Positions 16,658 to 25,027 of a stretch of DNA of 30,431 nucleotides are shown here, piece after piece. The translations under genes and the position numbers were made by a program. The first letter of the stretch is position 1; every line of letters begins with the position of its first letter. The DNA is from an uncultured Clostridia bacterium. GTDB taxonomy: Bacteria > Bacillota > Clostridia > Christensenellales > DTU072. The DNA is taken from contig CALVOD010000004.1 of the NCBI GenBank assembly GCA_944350065.1, positions 1-30,431 on the forward strand. The letters are read 5' to 3'. The notes under the pieces are model-generated. The model saw only the letters and a list, made by a program, of their open reading frames with translations, was not told the DNA's origin and did not search any database.

Positions 16658-17800
16658 TTACGCGCCTTTAATAAGCGCTTTCACGATCTCGTATACTTTG
16701 GGATATTCCGCGTCGGATATCTCTTTCGTCCATCTCACCGCAAGCGCGGAAACAAATTCCTCCATACGGTAAATACGGAATTTCTCCACGCCGTACAGCG
16801 AAGCCGCGTATTCGAACATCGCCGTAACCGCTTCAATCGCCGTCACGTCCGCGGCAAGCCCCATTTCCTCCGACGCGATATGCGCCGCCCGCGCCATCAG
16901 CTCGCGCCGCGTCCCCTGCGCGTCCAATATCCCCGCCAACGTCTTATAACATCCGCTATCGAAATGCTCGAGGAAATTGATGCTTTCGGCATAGCTTTTA
17001 GGTTGAATATAATACTTCATACCCGCCAGTCGGTCCGTAAACCTCAACGCGTCGTAATAGCCGAGTTTAATGTTGTGCGCTATCCTGTCTTTGCGGAAAT
17101 CGAGCGTGGTTCCGAGATTTTCGGACGGATCGATATAATCCACTTTCACGCTCAAGTCGAGCACCTTCTGACTGGGCATTTTGCTACCGGTGCGGATACC
17201 TATTATATTGCGGTATCCCCTGTGCACGAGCGGCGTGACGGGACAATTATTGTACATTCCGCCGTCCATAAAACTTTTGCCGCTAACTTCCGGTCTGTTG
17301 AATACCGGAAAATACGCGCTCGTAAGAATATATTGAGTCAGCATCCCTTCGGGGATATCCTCTTTGAAAAGCTCGAGCGGCGTCCAGTCGTCGCTTATCG
17401 AAACGGTCACCATACAATAATCCACCGGCGAAGCGCGCAAACGCGCTTCGTCGATATAAGTGGCGGCGAATTCGCGGATTTTATCCATGGGAAGCCCACG
17501 GTTCTTGACCGTTTTGCGCGCAAGGCGCAACATATACCCGATAAGGTCGCGGTCTATGTCGCGGGAAAGAAGTCTATTGAATTTTTCGTCGTCGAGTCCG
17601 GTAAGCGTTGCAAACGAAGCGTTCCGCCATATCTCCTCCAGCACGGGGAAATCCCCCTGCGCCACTATCGCGCCGTTCAGCGCGCCTATAGAGGTGCCGG
17701 CTACGCCGTCGAAAGAATATCCCCTTTCGAATAACGCTTTCAGCGCGCCGACGTGGAACGCCCCTTTCGCGCCCCCGCCTTCGAGTGCAAGTCCGAGCAT
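16658..17800 (-). CDS. Patatin-like phospholipase
   Basis: This 380-residue protein has the bacterial patatin catalytic set within its first half. The oxyanion-hole segment is EGGGAKGAF (residues 7-15), the nucleophile is Ser37 in GTSIG, and the catalytic Asp179 lies in SFMDGGMYNN. Such enzymes hydrolyse acyl chains from phospholipids or other lipid esters. No signal peptide or membrane helix is seen, so it should be cytoplasmic, acting on the inner leaflet or soluble lipids. The C-terminal 180 residues are helical and not recognised beyond the family. Its ATG is one base after the lacZ stop with no Shine-Dalgarno sequence, so it depends on lacZ translation. Confidence 0.9.
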   Translation of the reverse strand: MLGLALEGGGAKGAFHVGALKALFERGYSFDGVAGTSIGALNGAIVAQGDFPVLEEIWRNASFATLTGLDDEKFNRLLSRDIDRDLIGYMLRLARKTVKNRGLPMDKIREFAATYIDEARLRASPVDYCMVTVSISDDWTPLELFKEDIPEGMLTQYILTSAYFPVFNRPEVSGKSFMDGGMYNNCPVTPLVHRGYRNIIGIRTGSKMPSQKVLDLSVKVDYIDPSENLGTTLDFRKDRIAHNIKLGYYDALRFTDRLAGMKYYIQPKSYAESINFLEHFDSGCYKTLAGILDAQGTRRELMARAAHIASEEMGLAADVTAIEAVTAMFEYAASLYGVEKFRIYRMEEFVSALAVRWTKEISDAEYPKVYEIVKALIKGA

Positions 17801-17801
17801 T

Positions 17802-20800
17802 TTACTTGATCACGAGACGGAATTTGAGACTTTGCGCGTGACGAGGCAAAATTTTGTATTGAGGTTTCAACGTAGCCATTCCGGGTACGTCGCCGCCTAC
17901 GCCGCGCTGTCTTCCGTCGATATTGACGGTGAGATAATCAAGACTCTTGAGTTCGTGCAGATGCTTTGCGGAATACAGCATCTCGAGAGTGTACGGATGT
18001 ACGCTCGCCTCGAAAGGCTTCTCGTCCGCATAAACTTCCACGCCGTTGCTTCCGCCGACTTTGAGCCAGCGCATTTCGGTGTGGTTGCCGTTCTCCTGCG
18101 GATAAAGGTAATCGTGAAGGAATTCCTCCGAGCTTCCCGAATAACGCTTGATAAGCGCCGCGGTCGCCCTGTCGCAATAGTTCTCGAAAGGTCCTTTGCC
18201 GTAGAAGCTCACGCCTTCCACTCCGTCGCGCAGCGCGAACGTGAAACCGTAACGCTCCATTTCCTTCTTGGGTATGAGCGACAGCTCTACGTCGATACTG
18301 CCGTCGGCGTTAAATTTATAAAGGGTACGCAGTTCTTTGACGTGAGGCATCTTCCAGTCTATGGCGACGGAAACCTTGCCTTCGTTGGACATCACGTTTA
18401 TGCGGCGCACTCTCAATCTCTTTTGCGCCCTCTTGAATCTGTCCACTCCCATATACCATTTGGCGATGGGTATATCCACCTGCGGCAGACGGTCGTTGTC
18501 TATCGTCGCGCGATAGAAACTGAGTTCGAACGGCTCTTTGAGTTTTTCCTTGCCCTGCTTGTCGATGCTTATGATTTTGCCCGTCTGCTTGTCTATAATT
18601 GCGCGGCATCCGCCGAAACTTACTACTATCTCGACGTCCGTTGCCGCGTATCCGCTTTCCCCTTTCACTTCGGGAAGCGCGAAATCGGCGCGTTTAAGAA
18701 TGAATTGCTCGTAAGCCACCACGTGTCCCGCCTCGGAATATGCGTTCGCTTCTCGGGTAATCACGTTCACCACGAGGCTCACTTCGCCGTCGCCGAAATC
18801 GCAATTGAGAGGAAGCTCTTTCGTGGCTATTCTGCCGCTCTCCGCGGAAGGCATCCCGCATATTTTCGAGTCGACGAGTTCGCCTTCGCAATAGAGTTCG
18901 AGTTTCATATCGAATTCGTCGAGGTTGGTGAACATATAGCGGTTATAGAAAGCTATTTTGCCTTCGATAAGCGCTATGTCGATTTGCTGATACTGTTTAC
19001 GCACCTCATATAAAGCGGGATTGGGGCTGCGGTCGCCGCGCAGAATGCCGTTGAAAGCGAAATTCCCGTTATTGGGTTTGTCGCCGAAGTCGCCGCCGTA
19101 ACGCCATTCCGTCACTCCGTCGGCGTTGGTATATTTAATGGTCTGATCGGCAAAGTCCCATATAAAACCGCCCGCCAGTCTGTCGTACTTCTTGAAAGCG
19201 TCCCAGTAATCGGAGAAATTGCCGAGCGCGTTGCCCATACAGTGCGCGTACTCGCATTGCATAAAGGGAAGGTTGCGGTATTTCTCGGGCTTGTAAGAAA
19301 CGCCCCACGGACAATAAATATAGCTGCCGTGTCTTACGGGGCGGTTCTCGCCTATCGGCTCCATTTTTTCGAGCGGGGCGTACATTTCGCTCATGACGTC
19401 GGAAATCCAACCGCTGGTGTCCGCTTCGTAATGAATGAAACGCGTGTCGTCTATCTCGAGGGCTAATTTGCGCATCGCCTCGAAAGCCTTACCTCTGCCG
19501 GACTCGTTACCGAGCGACCAGCTTACGATACAAGGATGATTCTTGTAGGTGTTGACCATATTGCGCATACGGTAGCAGCACTGTTCCGTCCAACGCTTAT
19601 TGCTTCGCGGAATAAGGAAAGACAGTCCGTGCGTCTCGAGGTTGTTCTCGCAGATGACGAGAATACCGTATCTGTCGCAGAGGTCGTAGAAACCGGGCTG
19701 ATTGGGATAATGGCAGGTACGGATCGCGGTGATATTATTCGCTTTGCAAATTTTAATGTCTTCTTCGACGAGCGAAAGAGGTACCGCGTGACCGTATTCG
19801 GGGTGGAATTCATGACGGTTGACGCCCGCAAATTTAAGAGGTTTGCCGTTAAGAAGTATGAACGGACCTTTGCCGTCCTTCATCGGGACGATCTCCACCT
19901 TGCGGAAGCCGAAAGTGCTTATACGTCTGTCCACGAACGCCTCTCCGTCATAGAGATCGACGACCACTGCGTAAAGGTTGGGGTGCTCGTGCGACCAAAG
20001 TTTGAAATCCTTGACGGGCGCAGCGAAAGTAAGTCTGCGTTTTTCGCCGTCTCTAAAAGGTTCGACGTCGTATTTACCCGCGAAAACGGGCGCTTCCTCG
20101 CCGTAATAATCGAGCAAGGTAACTACGACTGCGGGAGCGGTAAGTCCTCTGCCGTTACCGGAAATATCGATATCCGCAACTATATCGGCGCGCGTGAAGT
20201 CCTCGGAAAGCGCGCTGCGGAAGAACATATCGGAAATTTCCGCTTTCGGCTTATAGAGGAGATCGACGTCGCGGAAAATACCGGAAAGGCGCCACATATC
20301 CTGGTCTTCGAGGTAGCTTCCGGTGCAAAAGCGGTAAACGACTACGTCGAGCTTGTTTTCGCCGGGATGCACGAGCGAGGTGACGTTATATTCCTGCGCG
20401 TCGAACGTATCCTCGGAGTAACCCGCGAATTCGCCGTTGACGTACACTTCCGCAGCGCTGTTCACGCCGCCGAAATGCAAAAACACGTTGTCGTCCGTCT
20501 CGTTCACGAAGAACGTGCGCGAATAGCAGCCGGCAGGATTTTTGTCGCCGTAAACGTGCGGTATCATGGGCAGGAACTTGCTTTCGAGCGCGTACGGATA
20601 AGCGATATTGGTGTAGATGGGGGTATCGTAGCCTTTTATCTGCCACTCCGAAGGCACTTCGATGGTATTGAAGCCGCTCAGATCCGCGTCAAGTCTTGTG
20701 AAGCCCCAGGGAATCTCGTAAACGGAATTGCAAAATTTGAATTTCCATTCTCCGTTAAGGCTCACCGCTTTGAAATTATTCTTGCTGTCGAGAGGAAATC

Positions 20801-20864
20801 CCGAAGCGTATCTGTCGATTGAATTTACGTTGTATATGTCGGGCTTACGCCAATAATCTTTCAT
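17802..20864 (-). CDS. lacZ: Beta-galactosidase, glycoside hydrolase family 2 (LacZ type)
   Basis: The 1020-residue protein matches the five-domain E. coli LacZ plan and length (1023). It has an N-terminal jelly-roll domain (from LNGEWKFKF), Ig-like domains, a TIM barrel from about 340 and the C-terminal Bgal_small domain from about 740. The acid/base is Glu454 in WSLGNESGRG and the nucleophile is Glu538 in MQCEYAHCMGN. RTCHYPNQPGFYDLCD and GGFIWDFADQ are further family landmarks. With no signal peptide it should split lactose or related beta-galactosides in the cytoplasm. GGAGG lies five bases before the ATG and a sigma-A-type promoter lies upstream. It heads a long operon that contains polA and coaE. 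Confidence 0.96.
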   Translation of the reverse strand: MKDYWRKPDIYNVNSIDRYASGFPLDSKNNFKAVSLNGEWKFKFCNSVYEIPWGFTRLDADLSGFNTIEVPSEWQIKGYDTPIYTNIAYPYALESKFLPMIPHVYGDKNPAGCYSRTFFVNETDDNVFLHFGGVNSAAEVYVNGEFAGYSEDTFDAQEYNVTSLVHPGENKLDVVVYRFCTGSYLEDQDMWRLSGIFRDVDLLYKPKAEISDMFFRSALSEDFTRADIVADIDISGNGRGLTAPAVVVTLLDYYGEEAPVFAGKYDVEPFRDGEKRRLTFAAPVKDFKLWSHEHPNLYAVVVDLYDGEAFVDRRISTFGFRKVEIVPMKDGKGPFILLNGKPLKFAGVNRHEFHPEYGHAVPLSLVEEDIKICKANNITAIRTCHYPNQPGFYDLCDRYGILVICENNLETHGLSFLIPRSNKRWTEQCCYRMRNMVNTYKNHPCIVSWSLGNESGRGKAFEAMRKLALEIDDTRFIHYEADTSGWISDVMSEMYAPLEKMEPIGENRPVRHGSYIYCPWGVSYKPEKYRNLPFMQCEYAHCMGNALGNFSDYWDAFKKYDRLAGGFIWDFADQTIKYTNADGVTEWRYGGDFGDKPNNGNFAFNGILRGDRSPNPALYEVRKQYQQIDIALIEGKIAFYNRYMFTNLDEFDMKLELYCEGELVDSKICGMPSAESGRIATKELPLNCDFGDGEVSLVVNVITREANAYSEAGHVVAYEQFILKRADFALPEVKGESGYAATDVEIVVSFGGCRAIIDKQTGKIISIDKQGKEKLKEPFELSFYRATIDNDRLPQVDIPIAKWYMGVDRFKRAQKRLRVRRINVMSNEGKVSVAIDWKMPHVKELRTLYKFNADGSIDVELSLIPKKEMERYGFTFALRDGVEGVSFYGKGPFENYCDRATAALIKRYSGSSEEFLHDYLYPQENGNHTEMRWLKVGGSNGVEVYADEKPFEASVHPYTLEMLYSAKHLHELKSLDYLTVNIDGRQRGVGGDVPGMATLKPQYKILPRHAQSLKFRLVIK

Positions 20865-20912
20865 TTCGTCCTCCGGCGCGCGTTGCGCGAGTAAAAATTT
20901 ATAATTATAATA

Positions 20913-20941
20913 ATTATATCACGCTATGCGCGCGAAGGCAA
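20913..20941 (-). promoter_or_regulatory. Promoter of the lacZ-polA-dinB unit
   Basis: The minus strand shows TTGCCT at 20941-20936, a 17-base spacer and a perfect TATAAT at 20918-20913, 48 bases before lacZ. The AT-rich stretch after the -10 (ATTATAATTATAA) contains a second TATAAT-like run. No clear operator or catabolite-repression site is recognised. Confidence 0.65.
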
Positions 20942-20977
20942 TACGCAAAAGGAAAAATTAACGCTCCTTAACGCCGC

Positions 20978-21003
20978 AAAAAAAGCCGCCCATTCGGACG
21001 GCT
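20978..21003 (-). terminator. Intrinsic terminator after purA
   Basis: On the minus strand AGCCGTCC-GAAT-GGGCGGCT forms an eight-pair stem with one G-U pair and a GAAT tetraloop, followed by seven T. It lies 28 bases after the purA stop and ends the long dnaG-rpoD-dapF-dapL-purA run of genes. It also isolates the lacZ promoter. Confidence 0.9.
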
Positions 21004-21030
21004 ATAAATAAATCGGGAATACGTTTACTT

Positions 21031-22305
21031 TCAGCGAACGATAATCTCGTCGTGAGCGGGTCCCACGCCGATATATTTGACGGGCACTCCCGCGTGCTTT
21101 TCGATGAGCTCGATATACTTTTTCGCGTTGGCGGGAAGTTTGTCGTAATCGCGTATCTCGCGGGTGGAGGTAAGCCAGCCTTCCATCTCCTCATAGACCG
21201 GCTCTACTTTGTAGAGGTCGGTTGCCGAAGGCATATAATCAATGAGTTCGCCGTTCAGTTTGTAGCCTGTGCACACTTTTATCTTCTCGTAGGTGTCCAG
21301 CTTGTCTATCTTGCAGACGGCTATGGATGTGAACCCGTTGACGGTCGCCGCGAATTTGACGATGGGCAAATCGAGCCAGCCGAGTCTTCTCGCGCGTCCC
21401 GTTCTCGCACCGAATTCATCGTCTATTTGGTTGCCTGTGCCACGGAATCCGTCCGATTGTCCGTCGTCCATTTCCGTGGGGAATGGTCCGTCGCCGACTG
21501 CCGAGGAGAACGCTTTCATAACGCCTACTATCTCGTCTATCTTACTCACGGGGAATCCGCCGCTCACAGCCGCGTATGCCGCAACGGGATTGGACGAAGT
21601 GACGTAAGGATATATGCCGAGGTCGATATCCTTCATGGCTCCGAGCTGTCCTTCGAACAGGAGCTTCTCCCCTCTCGCTATCGCTTTGTTTACGAAAGAG
21701 ACGGGCTCCACTATGCGCTTGGAAAGTTTCTCCGCCCATACCGTTACCTTTGCCATTATGTCTTCCACGGAGAAGGTCTCGCAGCCTTTGGCTTCGAGTT
21801 CGGCGTTTACGGTAGGCATTATCGCCTCTACGCGCTTACGGCAATACTCGAGGTCGAGAAGGTTCTCGAAGCGTAACGCGTTGCGGCGCGCTCTGTCGGC
21901 ATAAGCGTATCCTATGCCGCGCTTCGTGGTGCCGATACCCGTGCGCCCGCTTCTCTCGCTCGCGCTGTCGAGCGCGATATGATAAGGCATAAGGATCACC
22001 GCTCTCGAGCTTATATACATAAGCGAAGTGTCCACTCCGCCCGCTTCTATCTCGGCAAGCTCTTTCATGAGTTCGTCGGGATTGATAACCATTCCCGTGT
22101 TGGCGAGCGCTTTGCAGCCGTCTTTGAATATTCCGCAGGGAACAAGGTGGAGTTTGAACGAGCCTTTGTCGTTGACTACGGTGTGTCCCGCGTTGTCGCC
22201 GCCCTGAAAGCGTACGACCATATCCATATCCTTGGCAAGATAATCCACTATTTTGCCTTTGCCTTCGTCTCCGAATTGTGCTCCGACAAGAACTGTTACA
22301 GACAT
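21031..22305 (-). CDS. purA: Adenylosuccinate synthetase
   Basis: The 424-residue enzyme joins IMP and aspartate using GTP to form adenylosuccinate, the first committed step to AMP. The N-terminal GAQFGDEGKGK P-loop, FQGGDNAGHT (catalytic His) and the IMP-binding GTTKRGIGYAYADR segment are intact, and length matches the family (about 425-430). GGAGGG lies five bases before the ATG, 16 bases after the dapL stop. It is the last gene before a strong terminator. Its neighbours are amino acid and replication genes and no other purine genes. Confidence 0.97.
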   Translation of the reverse strand: MSVTVLVGAQFGDEGKGKIVDYLAKDMDMVVRFQGGDNAGHTVVNDKGSFKLHLVPCGIFKDGCKALANTGMVINPDELMKELAEIEAGGVDTSLMYISSRAVILMPYHIALDSASERSGRTGIGTTKRGIGYAYADRARRNALRFENLLDLEYCRKRVEAIMPTVNAELEAKGCETFSVEDIMAKVTVWAEKLSKRIVEPVSFVNKAIARGEKLLFEGQLGAMKDIDLGIYPYVTSSNPVAAYAAVSGGFPVSKIDEIVGVMKAFSSAVGDGPFPTEMDDGQSDGFRGTGNQIDDEFGARTGRARRLGWLDLPIVKFAATVNGFTSIAVCKIDKLDTYEKIKVCTGYKLNGELIDYMPSATDLYKVEPVYEEMEGWLTSTREIRDYDKLPANAKKYIELIEKHAGVPVKYIGVGPAHDEIIVR

Positions 22306-22321
22306 ATTGTCCCTCCGTTAT

Positions 22322-23506
22322 TTATTTTTTCAAAAGTTTTTTGAGGCGCGCCATTGCTTCGGCGGTATTCTCGTGAGTGTTGAACGCGGTAAGACGGAAA
22401 TAGCCTTCGCCGCATTTGCCGAATCCGCTTCCGGGAGTGCCCGCGACCTGTATCTCGTTGAGCAGCATATCGAAAAATTCCCACGAGTCCATACCGCATT
22501 TGAGCCAGATATACGGGGAATTTACGCCCCCGGTAAACCATATCCCGAGCTCGGTGAGCGCTTCCGCCATAATGCGCGCGTTTTCTTTATAATATTCGAT
22601 ATTCGCGCGGCAGGTAGCCATTCCTTCCTTCGTGAATACCGCTTCCGCGCCGCGTTGTACGATATACGCGGTGCCGTTGTATTTCGTGGTCTGACGGCGC
22701 AGCCACATTTTGTTGAGACTTCTTCCGCCTATGACGATATCCTCGGGCACCACCGTGTAACCGCAACGAGTGCCGGTAAATCCCGCGGTCTTGGAAAGGG
22801 AGCAGAATTCCACGGCGCATTTCTTCGCGCCTTCGATCTCGTATATCGAACGGGGAAGGCTCTTATCACCCACAAACGCTTCGTATGCGGAATCGAAAAG
22901 GATTATCACGCCGTTAGCGTTAGCGAAGTCCACCCACGTTTTGAGCTGCTCGCGCGAATACACCGCGCCGGTGGGATTGTTGGGCGAACAAAGATAAACG
23001 ATGTCGCCTTCGAGCCCCTCGTAAGGCATCGGAAGAAAGCCGTTAGCTTCGTTACCGTCGATAAGAGTGATTTTTCTTCCCCTCATCACGTTGCTGTCCA
23101 TGTAGACGGGATAAACGGGGTCGGGAATAAGTATCACGTTGTCGTCCGAGAAAAGGTCGGTGAAATTCGCAACGTCGCTTTTGGCGCCGTCGGAAATGAA
23201 AATCTCGTTGAGTTTAAGCTCCACACCCGCGACCTCTCGGTAATAATCGGCAATTGCCTGTTGCAGGAAACCGCAACCCTGCTCGTCGCCGTATCCGTGG
23301 AAGGTGCGCGCGTCGCCCTGCTCGCGGCTCGCTTTCTCGAGCGCCGCGACGACGGGAGCGGTAAGCGGCTTGGTAACGTCGCCTATGCCCATTTTAATGA
23401 CGGGTTTATCGGGATGAGCCGCCTGATATTCTCTTATCTTGCGTGCCGTTGTGGAAAAAAGATAACTCTCTTTGAGTGCGAAAAAGTTTTCGTTGATCTT
23501 AACCAT
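22322..23506 (-). CDS. dapL: LL-diaminopimelate aminotransferase
   Basis: The 394-residue PLP enzyme makes LL-diaminopimelate directly from tetrahydrodipicolinate and glutamate, bypassing the acyl-intermediate route. DapL-type features are KMGIGDVTKPL near 38, TFHGYGDEQG, ISDGAKSDVAN near 108, CSPNNPTGAV near 170 and the PLP lysine, Lys239, in SLSKTAGFTGTRCGY. Its product is the substrate of DapF, encoded immediately upstream with an eight-base overlap. No Shine-Dalgarno sequence precedes the ATG, so translation is likely coupled to dapF. The pair supplies meso-diaminopimelate for peptidoglycan and lysine. Confidence 0.95.
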   Translation of the reverse strand: MVKINENFFALKESYLFSTTARKIREYQAAHPDKPVIKMGIGDVTKPLTAPVVAALEKASREQGDARTFHGYGDEQGCGFLQQAIADYYREVAGVELKLNEIFISDGAKSDVANFTDLFSDDNVILIPDPVYPVYMDSNVMRGRKITLIDGNEANGFLPMPYEGLEGDIVYLCSPNNPTGAVYSREQLKTWVDFANANGVIILFDSAYEAFVGDKSLPRSIYEIEGAKKCAVEFCSLSKTAGFTGTRCGYTVVPEDIVIGGRSLNKMWLRRQTTKYNGTAYIVQRGAEAVFTKEGMATCRANIEYYKENARIMAEALTELGIWFTGGVNSPYIWLKCGMDSWEFFDMLLNEIQVAGTPGSGFGKCGEGYFRLTAFNTHENTAEAMARLKKLLKK

Positions 23507-24281
23507 AGTCGGATATGTTGAGTTCTCCTATATAATTCAGTTGTACAGCGCCGCTCGCGTAAACGCGACCGTCGATATATTCGATAGTAAGCACCCCGCC
23601 GAGAAGTTTCACCGCGACCGGGAAAGAAATTTTGCCCTCCGCCGCCAACGCGTACGCCGCAGCAGCGGCTCCCGTTCCGCACGCAAGCGTTTCGCCGCTT
23701 CCGCGCTCCCACACACGCGCTTCGAGCAAGCTTTCGCCCGCGACGCGTACCACTTCGACGTTGACGTCGCGCATGCGGCATATTTCCGCCGCTCTGACCA
23801 TTTCGAGCTCGTCTGCGACGTTACCTTCTATAACCGCGTGCGGATTGCCCGCATCCACGAATACAACGTCGCCTTCGCGCCCCGCGATACGTACTTTACC
23901 CATATCCGCGCGCGCGGAAACCACTTTGCCGTCACCGCCCTTCGTCACGGAAACGCTCCGTATGCCGGCAAGCGTTTCGATTGCGATTTCTCCGTTCCTT
24001 CCTAAGAAGTCGGTCATATATTTGGCGATACACCTCACGGCGTTGCCGCACATTTTACCTTCCGAGCCGTCTGCGTTGAACATCCGCATCCTGACGTCGG
24101 CAACAACGGAAGGATACAATACGACCAGTCCGTCGCCGCCCACTCCGAAATGCCTGTCGCATATACGGGGTATCAATGTTTTTAAGTTGCTTTCGAGCCT
24201 TATCAGCTCCGCTTTGGGACATTTAGCAGAGTCTACGAATATGTAGTCGTTGCCCAGTCCGTTCATCTTCCAAAATATCAT
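23499..24281 (-). CDS. dapF: Diaminopimelate epimerase
   Basis: The 260-residue enzyme interconverts LL- and meso-diaminopimelate by a two-cysteine acid/base mechanism. Both catalytic cysteines are present: Cys78 in KMCGNAVRC and Cys201 in LACGTGAAA. The N-terminus MNGLGNDYIFVD and the later GNPHAVI are standard. Length is a little under the usual 270-280. The ATG at 24281 fits the family start. Its GGAG ribosome binding site lies in the loop of a nine-pair inverted repeat that reaches into the start codon (see separate entry). It overlaps dapL by eight bases and follows the zinc-ribbon gene by 41 bases. Confidence 0.96.
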   Translation of the reverse strand: MIFWKMNGLGNDYIFVDSAKCPKAELIRLESNLKTLIPRICDRHFGVGGDGLVVLYPSVVADVRMRMFNADGSEGKMCGNAVRCIAKYMTDFLGRNGEIAIETLAGIRSVSVTKGGDGKVVSARADMGKVRIAGREGDVVFVDAGNPHAVIEGNVADELEMVRAAEICRMRDVNVEVVRVAGESLLEARVWERGSGETLACGTGAAAAAYALAAEGKISFPVAVKLLGGVLTIEYIDGRVYASGAVQLNYIGELNISDYG

Positions 24282-24303
24282 ATACCGTCTCCGAACGGTA
24301 TAT
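24280..24303 (-). promoter_or_regulatory. Hairpin carrying the dapF ribosome binding site in its loop
   Basis: On the minus strand ATATACCGT (24303-24295) and ACGGTATAT (24288-24280) are perfectly complementary around the loop TCGGAG. The loop holds the Shine-Dalgarno GGAG and the 3' arm includes the first two bases of the dapF ATG. The stem could partly mask the start codon. A TATAAT overlaps the 5' side but has no good -35 box. Confidence 0.5.
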
Positions 24304-24322
24304 TATATGTCGCAAGAAGTCG

Positions 24323-25018
24323 TTATTTGCGATAAAGTATCCGCCTGCAATGCGGACATTCCGCTATATCGCCCGCATTGACGAGTTTGCCGTGCAGTTC
24401 CGTTTCGATGTGCATTCCGCACCCTCTGCAGTTGCCGTCCTTGAATTCCACCACTATTGGAAGTTTTACCTTCGACATACGCACTTTCTGATATAACTCG
24501 AGATCGGCGGGATTTAAAGCGTTTTTCAGTTCGTTGAGTTTGTATCCGTATTCCGCTATGCCGGAAAGTATCTGCTTGCGCTTCTCGTTGCGCGCCGCGT
24601 TGGCGGCGTCTATCTCCGCGCGCAGTTTGCGGAATTGCGAATAAAGCTGTTGAGATTCGCGGGATATCTCCTCCAACCTTCTGAAAAGACGAGCGCACTC
24701 TTTATCGAGCGCCGAAAGCCCTTCTTCGAGCTTCTTGAGCGCTTCGTCGCACTTGCCGGCCTGTTCGAGGTTTTTGGGAGCCGCGGGACGCGCCTTGAGT
24801 TCGGCATTGAAATCGGCAAGCGCCGCTTCCTTGCGCTCCAGTTCCTTAAAAATATCCGCCGTCTCGTGATCGAGCTTGATAAGTTGTTCGGAGCAGGCTT
24901 TGGCGCGCACGCGCAAAGCGTTGTACTTCTTGTTCTCCTCGCTGTTGGCGTACTCCATTTCGGCTTTGTAAATCACCTGATCCAACGCCTGATATTCCAG
25001 AATTTTTTCGATATCCAT
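24323..25018 (-). CDS. Coiled-coil protein with C-terminal C4 zinc ribbon
   Basis: The 231-residue protein consists of a long, charged, mainly coiled-coil helix (about residues 5-170) followed by a zinc ribbon near 196-227. The ribbon has cysteine pairs CRGC and CPHC and ends ILYRK. This is the zf-RING_7/DUF164 family, whose members include Helicobacter HP0958 (FlgZ). In Firmicutes the gene is commonly found next to nif3 and trmK, as here, and its function is not established; nucleic acid binding is often proposed. The start at 25018 has AGGAG six bases upstream, formed by the nif3 stop codon region (TAGGAG). No flagellar gene is nearby. Confidence 0.88.
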   Translation of the reverse strand: MDIEKILEYQALDQVIYKAEMEYANSEENKKYNALRVRAKACSEQLIKLDHETADIFKELERKEAALADFNAELKARPAAPKNLEQAGKCDEALKKLEEGLSALDKECARLFRRLEEISRESQQLYSQFRKLRAEIDAANAARNEKRKQILSGIAEYGYKLNELKNALNPADLELYQKVRMSKVKLPIVVEFKDGNCRGCGMHIETELHGKLVNAGDIAECPHCRRILYRK

Positions 25019-25027
25019 ACGAAACTC

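Noticed and set aside
24302..24330. Possible promoter directly before dapF
   Set aside because: TATAAT is present at 24307-24302 but the -35 position reads GCAAAT. The box overlaps the hairpin, so I did not list it as a promoter.
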